From DATKCT01 sp035513055 (lineage in GTDB: Bacteria; Verrucomicrobiota; Verrucomicrobiia; Verrucomicrobiales; DEV007): a DNA stretch of 64,000 nt. Below the pieces are notes generated by a model. That model had not been told where the DNA came from. It ran no database searches and saw only the letters and a program-made list of their open reading frames with translations. The position numbers and the translations under genes were made by a program. The DNA lies in the NCBI GenBank assembly GCA_035513055.1, contig DATKCT010000069.1, positions 1-64,000 on the forward strand, read 5' to 3'. Of the stretch, positions 11,201 through 18,839 are shown piece after piece (the first letter of the stretch is position 1; the number at the start of each line of letters is the position of its first letter).

Positions 11201-11890
11201 GTCGCCAGCGGCGCAACCCACTCGCTCGGTTCTCCCATGACCCCGCCCAAAGACTGCAACCGGCGCGGGCAGCAATACCAAGGGCCGAAGGTTTTGATTG
11301 TGGACGGTCTTTGCTACAGCGCGGCGGACATGTTTGCCGCCGGCTTCAAGGATCATGGGATCGGACTCATTGTCGGGCTGCACAGCAGCACCGGCGCCGG
11401 CGGTGCAAATGTCTGGTCGCACCGGCTCCTGCAATTCCTTTCTGTAGACGAGCCGGATCACGGAGGATTCCGGCTGTTGCCGCAGGGCGCCGATCTGCGA
11501 ACAGCCATTCGGCGCACTCTTCGCGTGGGTCTGACGGCAGGCGAGCTGGTTGAAGACTTCGGGATCGAGCCGGACACTCTTTACACGATGACGCCCGAGG
11601 ATGTCCTCCACGACAATGACGCACTGATTCAAGCAGTGATCGAGGAACTCAGCAAACTCAAGCTGCGCCGGGTGTTCGCGAAGAAGACGGGATTGGGACT
11701 GCGCATCGACTCACCCGGCTCCGATTTCGTGCAAGTGACCGCCCGAGGGCGGCCCGTCGGCACGCTGGGCCTCGACGAGGCAGGGCGCGCCCTGCTGAGC
11801 CTGCCTATCCCCGGTGTTCATGGGGATGAACTGGAAATTGTTGCTTTTGCCGCCTGGCAACCGGTCGCTCGCACCCGGGTGGCGCTCTGA
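8297..11890 (+). CDS. Amidohydrolase - S41 peptidase fusion protein
   Basis: A 1197-residue protein joining two enzyme modules. Residues about 1-395 are an amidohydrolase of the cytosine-deaminase/AtzA type: a beta-sandwich start, metal ligands H75 and H77 in ELHNHLS, a GVHSTAL histidine, GSDWSPSG carrying the catalytic aspartate, and the closing GKLADLIVVDD. Residues about 400-590 are a linker region without clear homology. Residues about 600-1080 are S41/C-terminal-processing-protease-like: YGYLRIFSF, GLIIDIRGNGGG, and VDGLCYSAADMFAAGF with S1008 as candidate nucleophile. No signal peptide is visible, so it may be cytoplasmic. The start at 8297 is the first ATG; 164 bp separate it from the LamG gene and there is no strong ribosome-binding site. 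An inverted-repeat element begins at the base after the stop. The substrate is unknown; a peptide-like compound attacked by both modules is only a guess. Confidence 0.85.
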   Translation: MPIDPLVDPYVLLGRVVTMSRNPAPEGVVGDGAIYIRDGTIHAVLEEKDPAPAGFENAGRLRVGGTIYPGLIELHNHLSYNAIPLWQVPRTYMHSGHWQGTDEYKANVTKPAMVLANTAGNAEALVRFVECRSLFGGVTTSQGITLQANSGIRKLYRGLVRNVEAPDIPGLPSAKPKIGAPDKDLEVYVEKLRAAPRCYLQHLSEGINDGTHNSALKQFTGLQRSDGSWALFQSLCGVHSTALRPGDFAVLAAHGASIVWSPLSNYLLYGGTTDVRSAKAAGVPIALGSDWSPSGSKNLLGEVKVAAIISEELGQLFTFRELCEMMTVTPARILGWDAKLGSIEAGKLADLIVVDDATGDPFEHLVNARETSLTMVMIGGIPRLGQSRVMKRFGAAGLEEVQIGRSKRILDLRTQPGDVDLVFTLAEAKQKLADTLANLPMHASDLDDAIAVGWTPGVELTASGLSEDLMPAGWTEPKHRVVLEFEEEAGESAFIAALRAGDLADWVAPMELEGMTAADDPKFFRKLMASVNLPQFIKEKLPARHGLTLAAPGEGELNVENSSGHLVARPEDSIELRRYLDEKTRLDDESRKRIIEQAILLLDRYYVHLPMKRTMHAVDPVQRLRNLDHELQQSRGNPMSDLDFHREMISVFDSLRDLHTCYRLPRPFRGKVAWLPYLIEECAGEDGVRRFIISKVVGEPVQDRFRPGVEVLYWNGVPIERYVRALARRMPGGNAAARRARAMNSLTLRSLTRGQIPDADWVTLTYRAAGGDEREYRQAWLLFEPRMGYRNLSPENFGLVAASGLGLDDHTDDLQLAKKALFASAQVIEEERLQAGGDLKPARGNDIPSRLPTTFRARHVTGPNRKKYGYLRIFSFNVDDADLFVDEFERLLGEFSQNGLIIDIRGNGGGLIHAAERALELLSPVPIEPEPAQFINTPATLRLCRAHGESVRLPGLALKPWLRSMERSVASGATHSLGSPMTPPKDCNRRGQQYQGPKVLIVDGLCYSAADMFAAGFKDHGIGLIVGLHSSTGAGGANVWSHRLLQFLSVDEPDHGGFRLLPQGADLRTAIRRTLRVGLTAGELVEDFGIEPDTLYTMTPEDVLHDNDALIQAVIEELSKLKLRRVFAKKTGLGLRIDSPGSDFVQVTARGRPVGTLGLDEAGRALLSLPIPGVHGDELEIVAFAAWQPVARTRVAL

Positions 11891-12129
11891 CCCGCATTTC
11901 TCATACCCTTTCTGCTGTGGCGCGCTGCGCCTCATCCTGCCTACGTTCCGCTTGCCTCGGGCTTGAGCAGGGTGTACTCACCCAGTTCAGCGTCCCCGGC
12001 TGCGCGCGGCGTTGCCGTCGCTGCGCTCCGCCCTTCGGGCAGCCCCAGAGGGGCTGGCTGTCTCGCTTCGCTCGGCTGGCAGTAAGGGGTTCGCAGCGCC
12101 TCGCGACGCAACGGTATGAGAAATGCGGG
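11891..12129. mobile_element. MITE-like inverted-repeat element, copy B
   Basis: This 239-bp segment starts at the first base after the stop of the amidohydrolase-S41 gene. It has perfect 17-bp terminal inverted repeats, CCCGCATTTCTCATACC and GGTATGAGAAATGCGGG. The similarity extends slightly outward (CTGA before the left end, CTAG read from the right end). The interior carries hairpins (GGGCAGCCCCAGAGGGGCTG, GGGT...ACCC) and shares blocks with copy A. It encodes no credible protein. No certain target-site duplication is seen. Confidence 0.7.
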
Positions 12130-12157
12130 CTAGAGACACAGGAGGAAGAACAACAAA

Positions 12158-13123
12158 ATGGCAATCGGGAGCTTCGATGGATGGGTCAACGCCGCTCACC
12201 GCGGCAAACCGGCATCTGAACTGGTCCAGCTTGATGTGGATGCGCTCCACGGCGTATCGGCGGGCGACAAGCAGCATTTGGAGGACGCCTTCGGGATCAA
12301 GACCATCGGCGATCTCGCCTCCAACCGGTTTTTCCGGGCCGCGGCGCGCATTGCTGAGGATGACGCCGGCATCGGCCACGATCCCGGACCGGACGCGGGC
12401 TGGTCGAGTTTCTTCGCCCGCGCCCCGTTAGCGATTTACCAGGCGCTTCCGAATGATTTCCGGCTGGACTTCGGTCCGGTCTATTATCGCGGCCGGCTGG
12501 ACGGAACGGCGCGCGTTCTCGTCGTTGGCCAGGATCCGGCGGCCAACGAACTCGTTGGACACCGGGCCTTCGTTGGGGCGTCGGGTCAGCGCGTACAAGG
12601 GTTCCTGAGGCGCATTGGAATCCGCAGAGACTACCTGATGGTGAACACATTCCTCTATCCGGTGTTCGGCCAGTTCTTTGGGAGTCTGGCCGCCCTCACG
12701 GAAGAGCCCGGCATCCTTGGATTTCGCAATGAGATGCTGGACAGGATTGGAGTGGAGAACCGGCTCGAAGCAGTCGTCACCGTGGGCAATGCGGCCAAAG
12801 ATGCCGTCGAGCGGTGGCCCGGCTCCGCCGGACTCGAGGCGCGGCACATCACACACCCATCGGCGTTGGACCACGGTCCATTGCTTGCTAACTGGAACGA
12901 AGGGCTGATCGCGCTGCGCAACGTCGTCAAACCGGAGGCGGGCGCGGTTGCGGACAACGCGATCTATGGAACCGATTGGGCGGACGCCGATCACGAACCG
13001 GTTCCGAGGCGCGACCTGCCTTTCGGGATGCCGGAGTGGCACGGCTTGGGCAGCCGCGCGACGCGCGCCAGGAAACCCGATAATTCGACGGACCACAAGC
13101 GGATCGTCTGGGCGGCGCCTTGA
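12158..13123 (+). CDS. Uracil-DNA glycosylase superfamily protein
   Basis: A 321-residue protein with the two motifs that define the uracil-DNA glycosylase fold: VVGQDPAANE from residue 122, the catalytic/water-activating loop, and HPSAL at residues 233-237, the minor-groove intercalation loop. Between them are conserved elements such as RVQGFLRRIGI, YLMVNTFLYPVF and VVTVGNAAKD. The N-terminal 60 residues include LDVDALHGVSAGDKQHLEDAFGI.. type sequence that resembles a helix-hairpin-helix DNA-binding element. Motif 1 has D-P in place of the family 4/5 E-A-P-G, so this is a divergent branch and the base specificity cannot be read from sequence. The role would be base-excision repair in the cytoplasm. 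It appears monocistronic; its start lies 28 bp after an inverted-repeat element. Confidence 0.75.
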   Translation: MAIGSFDGWVNAAHRGKPASELVQLDVDALHGVSAGDKQHLEDAFGIKTIGDLASNRFFRAAARIAEDDAGIGHDPGPDAGWSSFFARAPLAIYQALPNDFRLDFGPVYYRGRLDGTARVLVVGQDPAANELVGHRAFVGASGQRVQGFLRRIGIRRDYLMVNTFLYPVFGQFFGSLAALTEEPGILGFRNEMLDRIGVENRLEAVVTVGNAAKDAVERWPGSAGLEARHITHPSALDHGPLLANWNEGLIALRNVVKPEAGAVADNAIYGTDWADADHEPVPRRDLPFGMPEWHGLGSRATRARKPDNSTDHKRIVWAAP

Positions 13124-13196
13124 GCGGATGATGCGCCTAGTGTGGTGTTTGCGAAATAAGTAGACAAAACAAGTTTTTCGGGAGTGAGAAGATTTG

Positions 13197-13218
13197 CTCG
13201 CTTCGCTCGAGTTTTTTT
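13197..13218 (+). terminator. Weak hairpin plus T-run after the glycosylase gene
   Basis: A short CTCG / CGAG stem with a 7-base loop is followed by seven T residues (13212-13218). It lies 74 bases after the glycosylase stop and just beyond the convergent opcA stop. The stem is only 4 bp, so this is a weak candidate. Confidence 0.3.
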
Positions 13219-13228
13219 AGAGCGCTGG

Positions 13229-14293
13229 TTAGGAGCGCGGGCAGGGGTGATCGCGCAGAAAGCGCAGCACGGCGAGATACACGGCGTTGTTGCCGCCGCG
13301 GCCGAGGATCTGGCTGACCAGCGCGGCGGAATCATCCGGTTGCAGGGGGAAGAGACTGCGCGACGCCTGTCCCCAGAGCCGGGAGGTCCGTTCGACGAAG
13401 CGGTCACCGCGGGCGAGGCGGAATTCGCCATGGGGGGACTCGAGGGTTACTTCAAGCAAAGCGCCTGGTTCCGGCCGGGCGACCAAGTCGCATTCGATCT
13501 GGGACCCGGGGGCGGAACGGAGCCGGAGAGTCTGGCCTTTCCAGCCTGAACAGATCCAGCCGGTCCGGGAAGCGATCCAGGCTAGGAAGAGCTGAGCCAT
13601 GGCGGCTCCGTCAGGACCGTGCACGACTTGGACGCGTTGGATTTCATCAAGCTGGGTCCTTGCTTCGGGTTCTTCGAAGCAGGCCGCCAAGGCGAGCCGA
13701 AAGGCGAAGGTGCGAGCCCAGGTGAAGTCGTGGAGAATGAAGGGTTTGTGGCGGCGATGGTGGCGGTCGAGAAGTTGAAGCACGCAGCGCCGGGGATTGG
13801 CCCAGCCGGAGCTGTCGAACAGAAAGCGGTCGATGTGCCGGGACAGAGGAGAAGTGAAATGCTCATTGAGATCGCCTTGCCACCAGAAGACTAGGGGCAG
13901 ATCGGAGAGAAGATGGGGGAAAACGATGCTGGCGATATCGGATGGGTTGAACCCGCGGACGACGAAGGTGATTTGTTCGCTGCAGATGGAACTGCGGCTC
14001 TCGCGGTCATAGGCGCAATGGGCGGTGACCCAGGCCCGGGCTTCACGGCGTGCTTGATGTGGGGGCGCGCAGACGAGGAGGGCGCGACAGGCGTGTTCGC
14101 GAGCGATTTGAGAGAGGATGACCGTGTTGGATTCGAGGCTGTCCTCCTGCTGGGTGTAAAGGACGAGGTTGTAGAGCGAGGCGCGACAGGAGGTCTCGCT
14201 AGCCTCCCAGGATTCCCGGAGGTAGGATTCGATTTTGGAGACGGCGACGGGCTGACCCGACACGGCGGGAATCGGGGAGATGGGGTTGGCCAT
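13229..14293 (-). CDS. opcA: Glucose-6-phosphate dehydrogenase assembly protein OpcA
   Basis: A 354-residue OpcA family protein. In cyanobacteria and actinobacteria OpcA assists assembly and redox/allosteric activation of glucose-6-phosphate dehydrogenase. Recognisable blocks are ASLYNLVLYTQ near the N-terminus, HCRALLVCAPP-like and SSICSEQITFVVRG segments, and DLPLVFWWQGDL followed by DRFLFDSSGW, the usual OpcA core. I choose the ATG at 14291-14293, which gives MANPISPIPAVSG; an upstream in-frame start would add a 30-residue Arg/Pro-rich stretch and run into zwf. It lies 26 bp after the zwf stop and is the last gene of the four-gene minus-strand operon, so it is very likely co-expressed with its partner enzyme. 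Confidence 0.9.
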   Translation of the reverse strand: MANPISPIPAVSGQPVAVSKIESYLRESWEASETSCRASLYNLVLYTQQEDSLESNTVILSQIAREHACRALLVCAPPHQARREARAWVTAHCAYDRESRSSICSEQITFVVRGFNPSDIASIVFPHLLSDLPLVFWWQGDLNEHFTSPLSRHIDRFLFDSSGWANPRRCVLQLLDRHHRRHKPFILHDFTWARTFAFRLALAACFEEPEARTQLDEIQRVQVVHGPDGAAMAQLFLAWIASRTGWICSGWKGQTLRLRSAPGSQIECDLVARPEPGALLEVTLESPHGEFRLARGDRFVERTSRLWGQASRSLFPLQPDDSAALVSQILGRGGNNAVYLAVLRFLRDHPCPRS

Positions 14294-14319
14294 GGCGCTG
14301 AAGGGGGCGGGAGTCCGGA

Positions 14320-15864
14320 TCAGAGGCGGCGCCAGCGGCGGCCGTCGCGGTCGACGAGGGCATCGGCTTCTTCGGGGCCCCAACTGCCCGCGGGATAATG
14401 GGCGACGGGGATCCGGGCCTGCGGATCATCCCAGGCGGAGCGGATCGAGTCGATGTATTGCCAGGCTTGTTCGACTTCGTCGCGGCGGGCAAAGAGAGTG
14501 GCGTCGCCGGCCATGGCGTCGAGCAGCAGCCGTTCGTAGGCTTCCGGACTGGCCTGACCAAATGAGGTCCGGTAATGGAAATCCATTTTCACCGGTTCGA
14601 GACGGAGCGCGGCGCCCGGCACTTTGGACAGCGTGCGCAGGGAGTTGCCTTCGTCGGGCTGGATGCGGATGACCAGTACATTGCTGCCGGCGTGGCCCGG
14701 TTGACGGTTGAAGAGGACGGAGGGCGGGTTTCGGAAGTGGATCGAGATTTCGGTGGCTTTGCGAGGGAGCTGCTTGCCGACGCGGATGTAAAAAGGAACG
14801 CCGGACCAGCGCCAGTTGTCGATGTGCAGCCGCAGAGCGGCATAGGTTTCCGTGGCGCTGCCGGGGGCGACCCGGTCTTCCTCGAGGTAACCGCGGGCGG
14901 GTTCGCCATCGACGAGGCCGGCGGTGTATTGGGCGCGGACGGCGTTGGCGGCGACGTCTTTGGCGCTGTCGAGCGGACGAAGGGAGCGCAGGACCTTGAT
15001 CTTTTCGTCGCGGATGGCGTCGGCTCCCAATCCGGTAGGCGGTTCCATGGCAACGAGGCTGAGAAGCTGGAGAAGGTGGTTTTGCACCATGTCCCGCAGG
15101 GCTCCGGCTTTGTCATAGTACCCGCCGCGGCCTCCGCTCATTCCCAGGTTTTCGGCACAAGTGATCTGGACGCAGTCGATGTGATGGCTGTTCCAGAGGG
15201 GCTCGAAAATGGCGTTGGCGAAGCGGAGGACCATGATGTTCTGGGCCGTTTCCTTGCCCAGGTAATGGTCGATGCGGTAGGTGTCGCGTTCCTCGAAAGT
15301 GGCGTTGACGAACTCGTTGAGCTGGCGTGCGGAAGGGAGATCAGTCCCGAAGGGTTTCTCGACGACGACGCGAGCCCAGCAGCCGGAGCGCGCGTGGTGG
15401 AGACCGCTGTTGCGGAGTTGTTCGAGGATGGGTTCGAAGGAATCGGGGGCGGAGGCGAGGTAGAAGAGGCGGTTTCCGGGGGCGCCGTGTTCGGCTTCGA
15501 GGGAGGCGAGGCGATCTGCGAGAGAGCGGTAGGAGCCGGGATCCTCGAATTCGCCTTGATGATAGGAAATGGCGGCGCTGAAGGCATCCCAGACGGCGGG
15601 GTCATGGGCCTGCCGGGAGACCTTGCGATTGACCTCTTCGAGGCCGGCGCGGAATTCGGCGTCGTCCTTTTCCCGCCGGGCGAAGCCGACGACGCGGAGT
15701 TGGGCGGGGAGTTCGCCGTCAACGGCCAGGTTATAGAGTGCGGGAACCAGTTTGCGGTGAGTGAGATCGCCTGTGGCGCCGAAGATGACGAGGGTGCAGG
15801 GGTCCGGAGAGAGCCGGGCTCCGAGTTCCTCGCGGAAGGGATTGGGAGGGACGGAATCCGGCAT
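14320..15864 (-). CDS. zwf: Glucose-6-phosphate 1-dehydrogenase
   Basis: A 514-residue cytoplasmic enzyme oxidising glucose 6-phosphate to 6-phosphogluconolactone with NADP, the entry step of the oxidative pentose-phosphate pathway. The nucleotide-binding motif GATGDLTHRKL is at residues 29-39. The substrate-binding signature RIDHYLGKE is at about 196-204. EKPFGTDLPSA and IQPDEG segments are also typical. The length matches the family (about 480-515). Its ATG (15862-15864) is 24 bp after the rpiB-glyA stop and its stop is 26 bp before opcA. The pairing with opcA suggests the enzyme is assembled or redox-regulated with that factor. Confidence 0.97.
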   Translation of the reverse strand: MPDSVPPNPFREELGARLSPDPCTLVIFGATGDLTHRKLVPALYNLAVDGELPAQLRVVGFARREKDDAEFRAGLEEVNRKVSRQAHDPAVWDAFSAAISYHQGEFEDPGSYRSLADRLASLEAEHGAPGNRLFYLASAPDSFEPILEQLRNSGLHHARSGCWARVVVEKPFGTDLPSARQLNEFVNATFEERDTYRIDHYLGKETAQNIMVLRFANAIFEPLWNSHHIDCVQITCAENLGMSGGRGGYYDKAGALRDMVQNHLLQLLSLVAMEPPTGLGADAIRDEKIKVLRSLRPLDSAKDVAANAVRAQYTAGLVDGEPARGYLEEDRVAPGSATETYAALRLHIDNWRWSGVPFYIRVGKQLPRKATEISIHFRNPPSVLFNRQPGHAGSNVLVIRIQPDEGNSLRTLSKVPGAALRLEPVKMDFHYRTSFGQASPEAYERLLLDAMAGDATLFARRDEVEQAWQYIDSIRSAWDDPQARIPVAHYPAGSWGPEEADALVDRDGRRWRRL

Positions 15865-15888
15865 GAGGCCAGGGTGCGGTGGGACCGG

Positions 15889-17583
15889 TCAGGGAACGGG
15901 GAAAAGAGCGTTGAGTTCAAGGACCTCGGCGCGGATCCGTTTGAGGGCGGCGGAGTTGTCGCGTTGGGCCAGGGCTTGGTCGATCCAATCGGCGATACGT
16001 TCCATCTCGGCCGGGCCCATTCCCCGGGTGGTGACGGCGGGAGTGCCGATGCGGATGCCGCTGGGACGCATGGGGGGCGCGGGGTCAAAGGGGATCATGT
16101 TTTTGTTCACGGTGATCCCGACGGCGTCGAGGGTTTCCTCGGCCACGCGTCCATCGAGTCCACGCGGTTGGAGATCGACCATCATGAGGTGATTGTCGGT
16201 GCCTCCGGAGACGAGGCGGAAGCCGTGGGAGGCCAGGCGCGCGGCGAGGGCGGCGGCGTTGGCCACGATTTGTTTCTGATAGTCTTGAAAAGACGGCTGA
16301 AGCGCTTCATAGAAGCAGACGGCCTTGGCGGCGATGACGTGCATGAGGGGTCCGCCCTGGACGCAGGGGAACACGGCGGAGTCGATGGCCTTGGCGAACT
16401 GAGCCTGACAGAGAATGAGTCCGCCGCGCGGGCCTCGGAGCGACTTGTGCGTCGTCGAGGAGACGAAATCGGCGTGAGGTACGGGAGAGGGGTGGAGACC
16501 GGCGGCCACAAGACCGGCGATGTGGGCCATGTCCACAAAGAGGTAGGCGCCGGAGGAGCGGGCGATGGAAGCCATGCGCTCGAAATCGATGGTGCGTGGG
16601 TAGGCGGAGGCTCCGGCGGTGATCATGCGGGGTTTGACTTCGGCGGCGAGCGATTCCAGGGCGTCGTAGTCGATGGTTTCCGATTCGCGCGAGACGCCGT
16701 AGTGGACGACGTCGTAGAGTTTTCCGGAGAAATTGGCTTTGTGGCCGTGGGTGAGGTGACCGCCGTGGGCGAGATCCATGGTCAGGATGCGGTCGCCGGG
16801 TTTGAGGACGGAGAAATAGACGGCGGTGTTGGCTTGGGCTCCGCTGTGGGGCTGCACGTTGGCGTGATCCGCCCCGAAAATGCGTTTGGCGCGCTCGATG
16901 GCGAGCTGTTCGACGGTATCGATGTGTTCACAGCCCCCGTAGTAACGTTTGCCGGGGTAACCTTCGGCGTATTTGTTGGTGAGGACCGATCCTTGGGCCG
17001 CGCGCACAGCGGGACTGGCGAAGTTTTCGGAGGCGATGAGTTCGATGTTGTCGCGCTGGCGTTGTCCCTCGGCCTGGATGGCCGCGGCGATCTCGGGGTC
17101 GGCGGCGGCAATCCAGGCCATGCCGTGGGCGGGCGCCTGATTGAGTTTGTCAACGCGGCGCCGGTGGCGTCCGTCGAGGCTCGGCGTGGAGAGGAAGGCG
17201 TCGATGATGGTTTTGGCTTCTTCGGGACTGGTTTCGGCTCCGTTGAGGCAAAGGACGTTGGCGTTGTTGTGTTCCCGCGTGAGCACAGCATGGCTGGCGT
17301 TTCGGACGAGCGCGGCTTGGATCCCGGCGTTGCGGTTGGCAGCCATGGACATGCCGATGCCGCTGGTGCAGACGAGGATGCCGAAATCGGCCTGACGGCG
17401 CAGGAGTTCCTGGACGACGGCCGCGGCGTAATCCGGGTAGTCGACGCTGTCGCTGGAATAGGTTCCAAAATCCTCGACGCGGTGACCTTCCGCGCGGAGG
17501 TGGTCGAGGACCTCTTCTTTAAGGGAGAAACCGCCGTGGTCGGCGGCGACGGCGATGCGCAGCGAAGGGGTTGAGGCGGCCAT
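15889..17583 (-). CDS. rpiB-glyA: Fused ribose-5-phosphate isomerase B - serine hydroxymethyltransferase
   Basis: One uninterrupted 564-residue frame encodes two enzymes. Residues about 8-150 are RpiB: AVAADHGGF (D15, H16), the active-site Cys C72 in VCTSGIGMSMAANR, and LTREHNNANVLCLN. This half interconverts ribose 5-phosphate and ribulose 5-phosphate. Residues about 155-564 are a near full-length GlyA: ELIASENF, NKYAEGYPGKRYYGG, the PLP lysine K380 in STTHKSLRGPRGG, and the C-terminal GIRIGTPAVTTRGM. This half converts serine and tetrahydrofolate to glycine and methylene-tetrahydrofolate. The RpiB half lacks only its last few residues and the GlyA half starts at its normal N-terminus, so both are probably active. 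It lies between the phosphatase gene (22 bp) and zwf (24 bp) in one operon. Confidence 0.93.
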   Translation of the reverse strand: MAASTPSLRIAVAADHGGFSLKEEVLDHLRAEGHRVEDFGTYSSDSVDYPDYAAAVVQELLRRQADFGILVCTSGIGMSMAANRNAGIQAALVRNASHAVLTREHNNANVLCLNGAETSPEEAKTIIDAFLSTPSLDGRHRRRVDKLNQAPAHGMAWIAAADPEIAAAIQAEGQRQRDNIELIASENFASPAVRAAQGSVLTNKYAEGYPGKRYYGGCEHIDTVEQLAIERAKRIFGADHANVQPHSGAQANTAVYFSVLKPGDRILTMDLAHGGHLTHGHKANFSGKLYDVVHYGVSRESETIDYDALESLAAEVKPRMITAGASAYPRTIDFERMASIARSSGAYLFVDMAHIAGLVAAGLHPSPVPHADFVSSTTHKSLRGPRGGLILCQAQFAKAIDSAVFPCVQGGPLMHVIAAKAVCFYEALQPSFQDYQKQIVANAAALAARLASHGFRLVSGGTDNHLMMVDLQPRGLDGRVAEETLDAVGITVNKNMIPFDPAPPMRPSGIRIGTPAVTTRGMGPAEMERIADWIDQALAQRDNSAALKRIRAEVLELNALFPVP

Positions 17584-17605
17584 GGGCGGGCGGCGGAGCG
17601 CTGGG

Positions 17606-18079
17606 TCAGCGGCTGGTTTGATCGATGAACTTGAAGACGGTCGGCAGGGCCGCCTTGAGCATCTCGTAGAGTTCCTCGTAGGCGGCCATGCCCAAGCCGA
17701 TGGGGTCGGGGATATCCGAGCCGATGCGGCCGTTGATCTCGCAAAATTCAGTCACCAGATAGGTCTTACGATCGGCTTTCGGGTACATTTTGACGATGGA
17801 CCGCCGGTGCATATCGGTCATGGTGAAGATATGGGTGGACCGCTTGATAATGGCTTTGGTCAGGGGTTTGCTGACAAGTCCATCGCTCAAGATGCCCCGG
17901 GCAGCGAGGATCTCGAGGGTTTCGAGGCTGGGGAATTCTCCTCCTGCGGCGCAAACGCCGGCGGAGTCCACGACATAGCCGGGCATATCCTGGACCATGT
18001 GGCGGAACATGGCCTCGGCCATGGGACTGCGGCAGAGGTTTCCCGTGCAGACGAATAAGACGTGCTTGGACTCCGGCAT
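17606..18079 (-). CDS. Low-molecular-weight protein phosphatase (tyrosine or arginine type)
   Basis: A 157-residue phosphatase of the low-molecular-weight PTP family. The P-loop VCTGNLCRSPMAE places the nucleophile at C11 and the essential Arg at R17. The general acid is the Asp of DPIGLGM near the C-terminus. The start at 18077-18079 gives the usual N-terminus just before the P-loop; an in-frame upstream start would add 46 unrelated residues. Gene order with rpiB and glyA matches the Bacillus ywlE-ywlF-glyA neighbourhood, where YwlE removes phosphate from arginine. However, the position that is Thr in YwlE is Leu (L15) here, closer to the Ile of tyrosine phosphatases, so substrate type is open. 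First gene of the operon. Confidence 0.88.
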   Translation of the reverse strand: MPESKHVLFVCTGNLCRSPMAEAMFRHMVQDMPGYVVDSAGVCAAGGEFPSLETLEILAARGILSDGLVSKPLTKAIIKRSTHIFTMTDMHRRSIVKMYPKADRKTYLVTEFCEINGRIGSDIPDPIGLGMAAYEELYEMLKAALPTVFKFIDQTSR

Positions 18080-18204
18080 GAACGGGCCCGGCGCGAGGCG
18101 GAAAGATCGGCGCGGCCGGGAGACCCGACCTTGAAACGGAGGACCGGCAAAGTCAACAGCGAGCGAAGGGGGCTCGCGAAGGGGCGCTCGGACCGTCCGT
18201 TTCT

Positions 18205-18250
18205 CCAAATTTTGCATAAAATTTTATCTAGTTTGCCTATGTTTAAGGAG
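18205..18250. promoter_or_regulatory. AT-rich divergent promoter candidate
   Basis: The 283-bp gap between the divergent phosphatase operon and gspG contains one sharply AT-rich island (about 18207-18245, including TTTGCATAAAATTTTATCTA) in an otherwise very GC-rich window. TTGCAT at 18212-18217 could serve as a plus-strand -35, and TAAAAT read on the minus strand could serve as a -10. Neither has a convincing partner at 16-18 bp. It is the natural place for promoters of both operons. Confidence 0.35.
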
Positions 18251-18362
18251 GAGGGAGCGGGCTCGAAATTGTTTTGCATCGGCGGCGGTGTGGCGGAGGG
18301 TTGCGGGGAAGACGGGAGCAGGCCGGGCCTGCGGCTGTCTATCACAAACCTCAAAACCACTG

Positions 18363-18830
18363 ATGAAAACGAAGATCGGATTGGAAGATACGCGGTCCAC
18401 CGCTCGGTCCGGCGGGTTCACCCTGGTCGAGCTGGTGATCGTTCTGGCCATCATTTCTTTGCTGGCTGGGGCGGGGATTTACATGCTGAGCGGGACTCTG
18501 GAAGGGGCGAAGGAGGACCGGGTTCCCGAGGACATCCGGGCCATCGAGATTGCGCTGACCCGGTATGAATCGCGGAACTACCAGCCGCCGACCACAGAGC
18601 AGGGATTGCAGGCCTTGGTTGAGCGTCCGGAGACGGATCCGCTGCCGGAGCGATGGACGCAGTGCATGGAGGAGGTGCCGAAGGATCCTTGGGGCCGCGT
18701 GTATGAGTACCGGCAGCCATCGGAGCGCAGCGGGAAATCGTACGATGTGTTTTCGCTGGGCAAGGATGGGGTGGAGAGCCAGGACGACATCGGGAACTGG
18801 AAAGCGGAGCAGGTGAGTCCTGCGAGTTAG
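18363..18830 (+). CDS. gspG: Type II secretion major pseudopilin GspG
   Basis: A 155-residue pseudopilin, the main subunit of the periplasmic T2SS pseudopilus. The prepilin peptidase site is SGG|FTLVELVIVLAIIS with the conserved Glu at +5, followed by the single hydrophobic helix. The C-terminal half contains the GspG hallmarks TTEQGLQALVERP, PKDPWGRVYEY and SLGKDG. The ATG at 18363 gives a short charged leader; an upstream in-frame start at 18288 would add 25 residues. First gene of the secretion operon; the next pseudopilin gene begins 9 bp after its stop. Confidence 0.95.
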   Translation: MKTKIGLEDTRSTARSGGFTLVELVIVLAIISLLAGAGIYMLSGTLEGAKEDRVPEDIRAIEIALTRYESRNYQPPTTEQGLQALVERPETDPLPERWTQCMEEVPKDPWGRVYEYRQPSERSGKSYDVFSLGKDGVESQDDIGNWKAEQVSPAS

Positions 18831-18839
18831 CCGGGCGGG

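Noticed and set aside
14575..17574. A 999-codon open frame on the plus strand
   Set aside because: It is antisense to zwf and rpiB-glyA, whose protein motifs are unmistakable; it is a high-GC shadow frame rich in Gly/Asp/Val.
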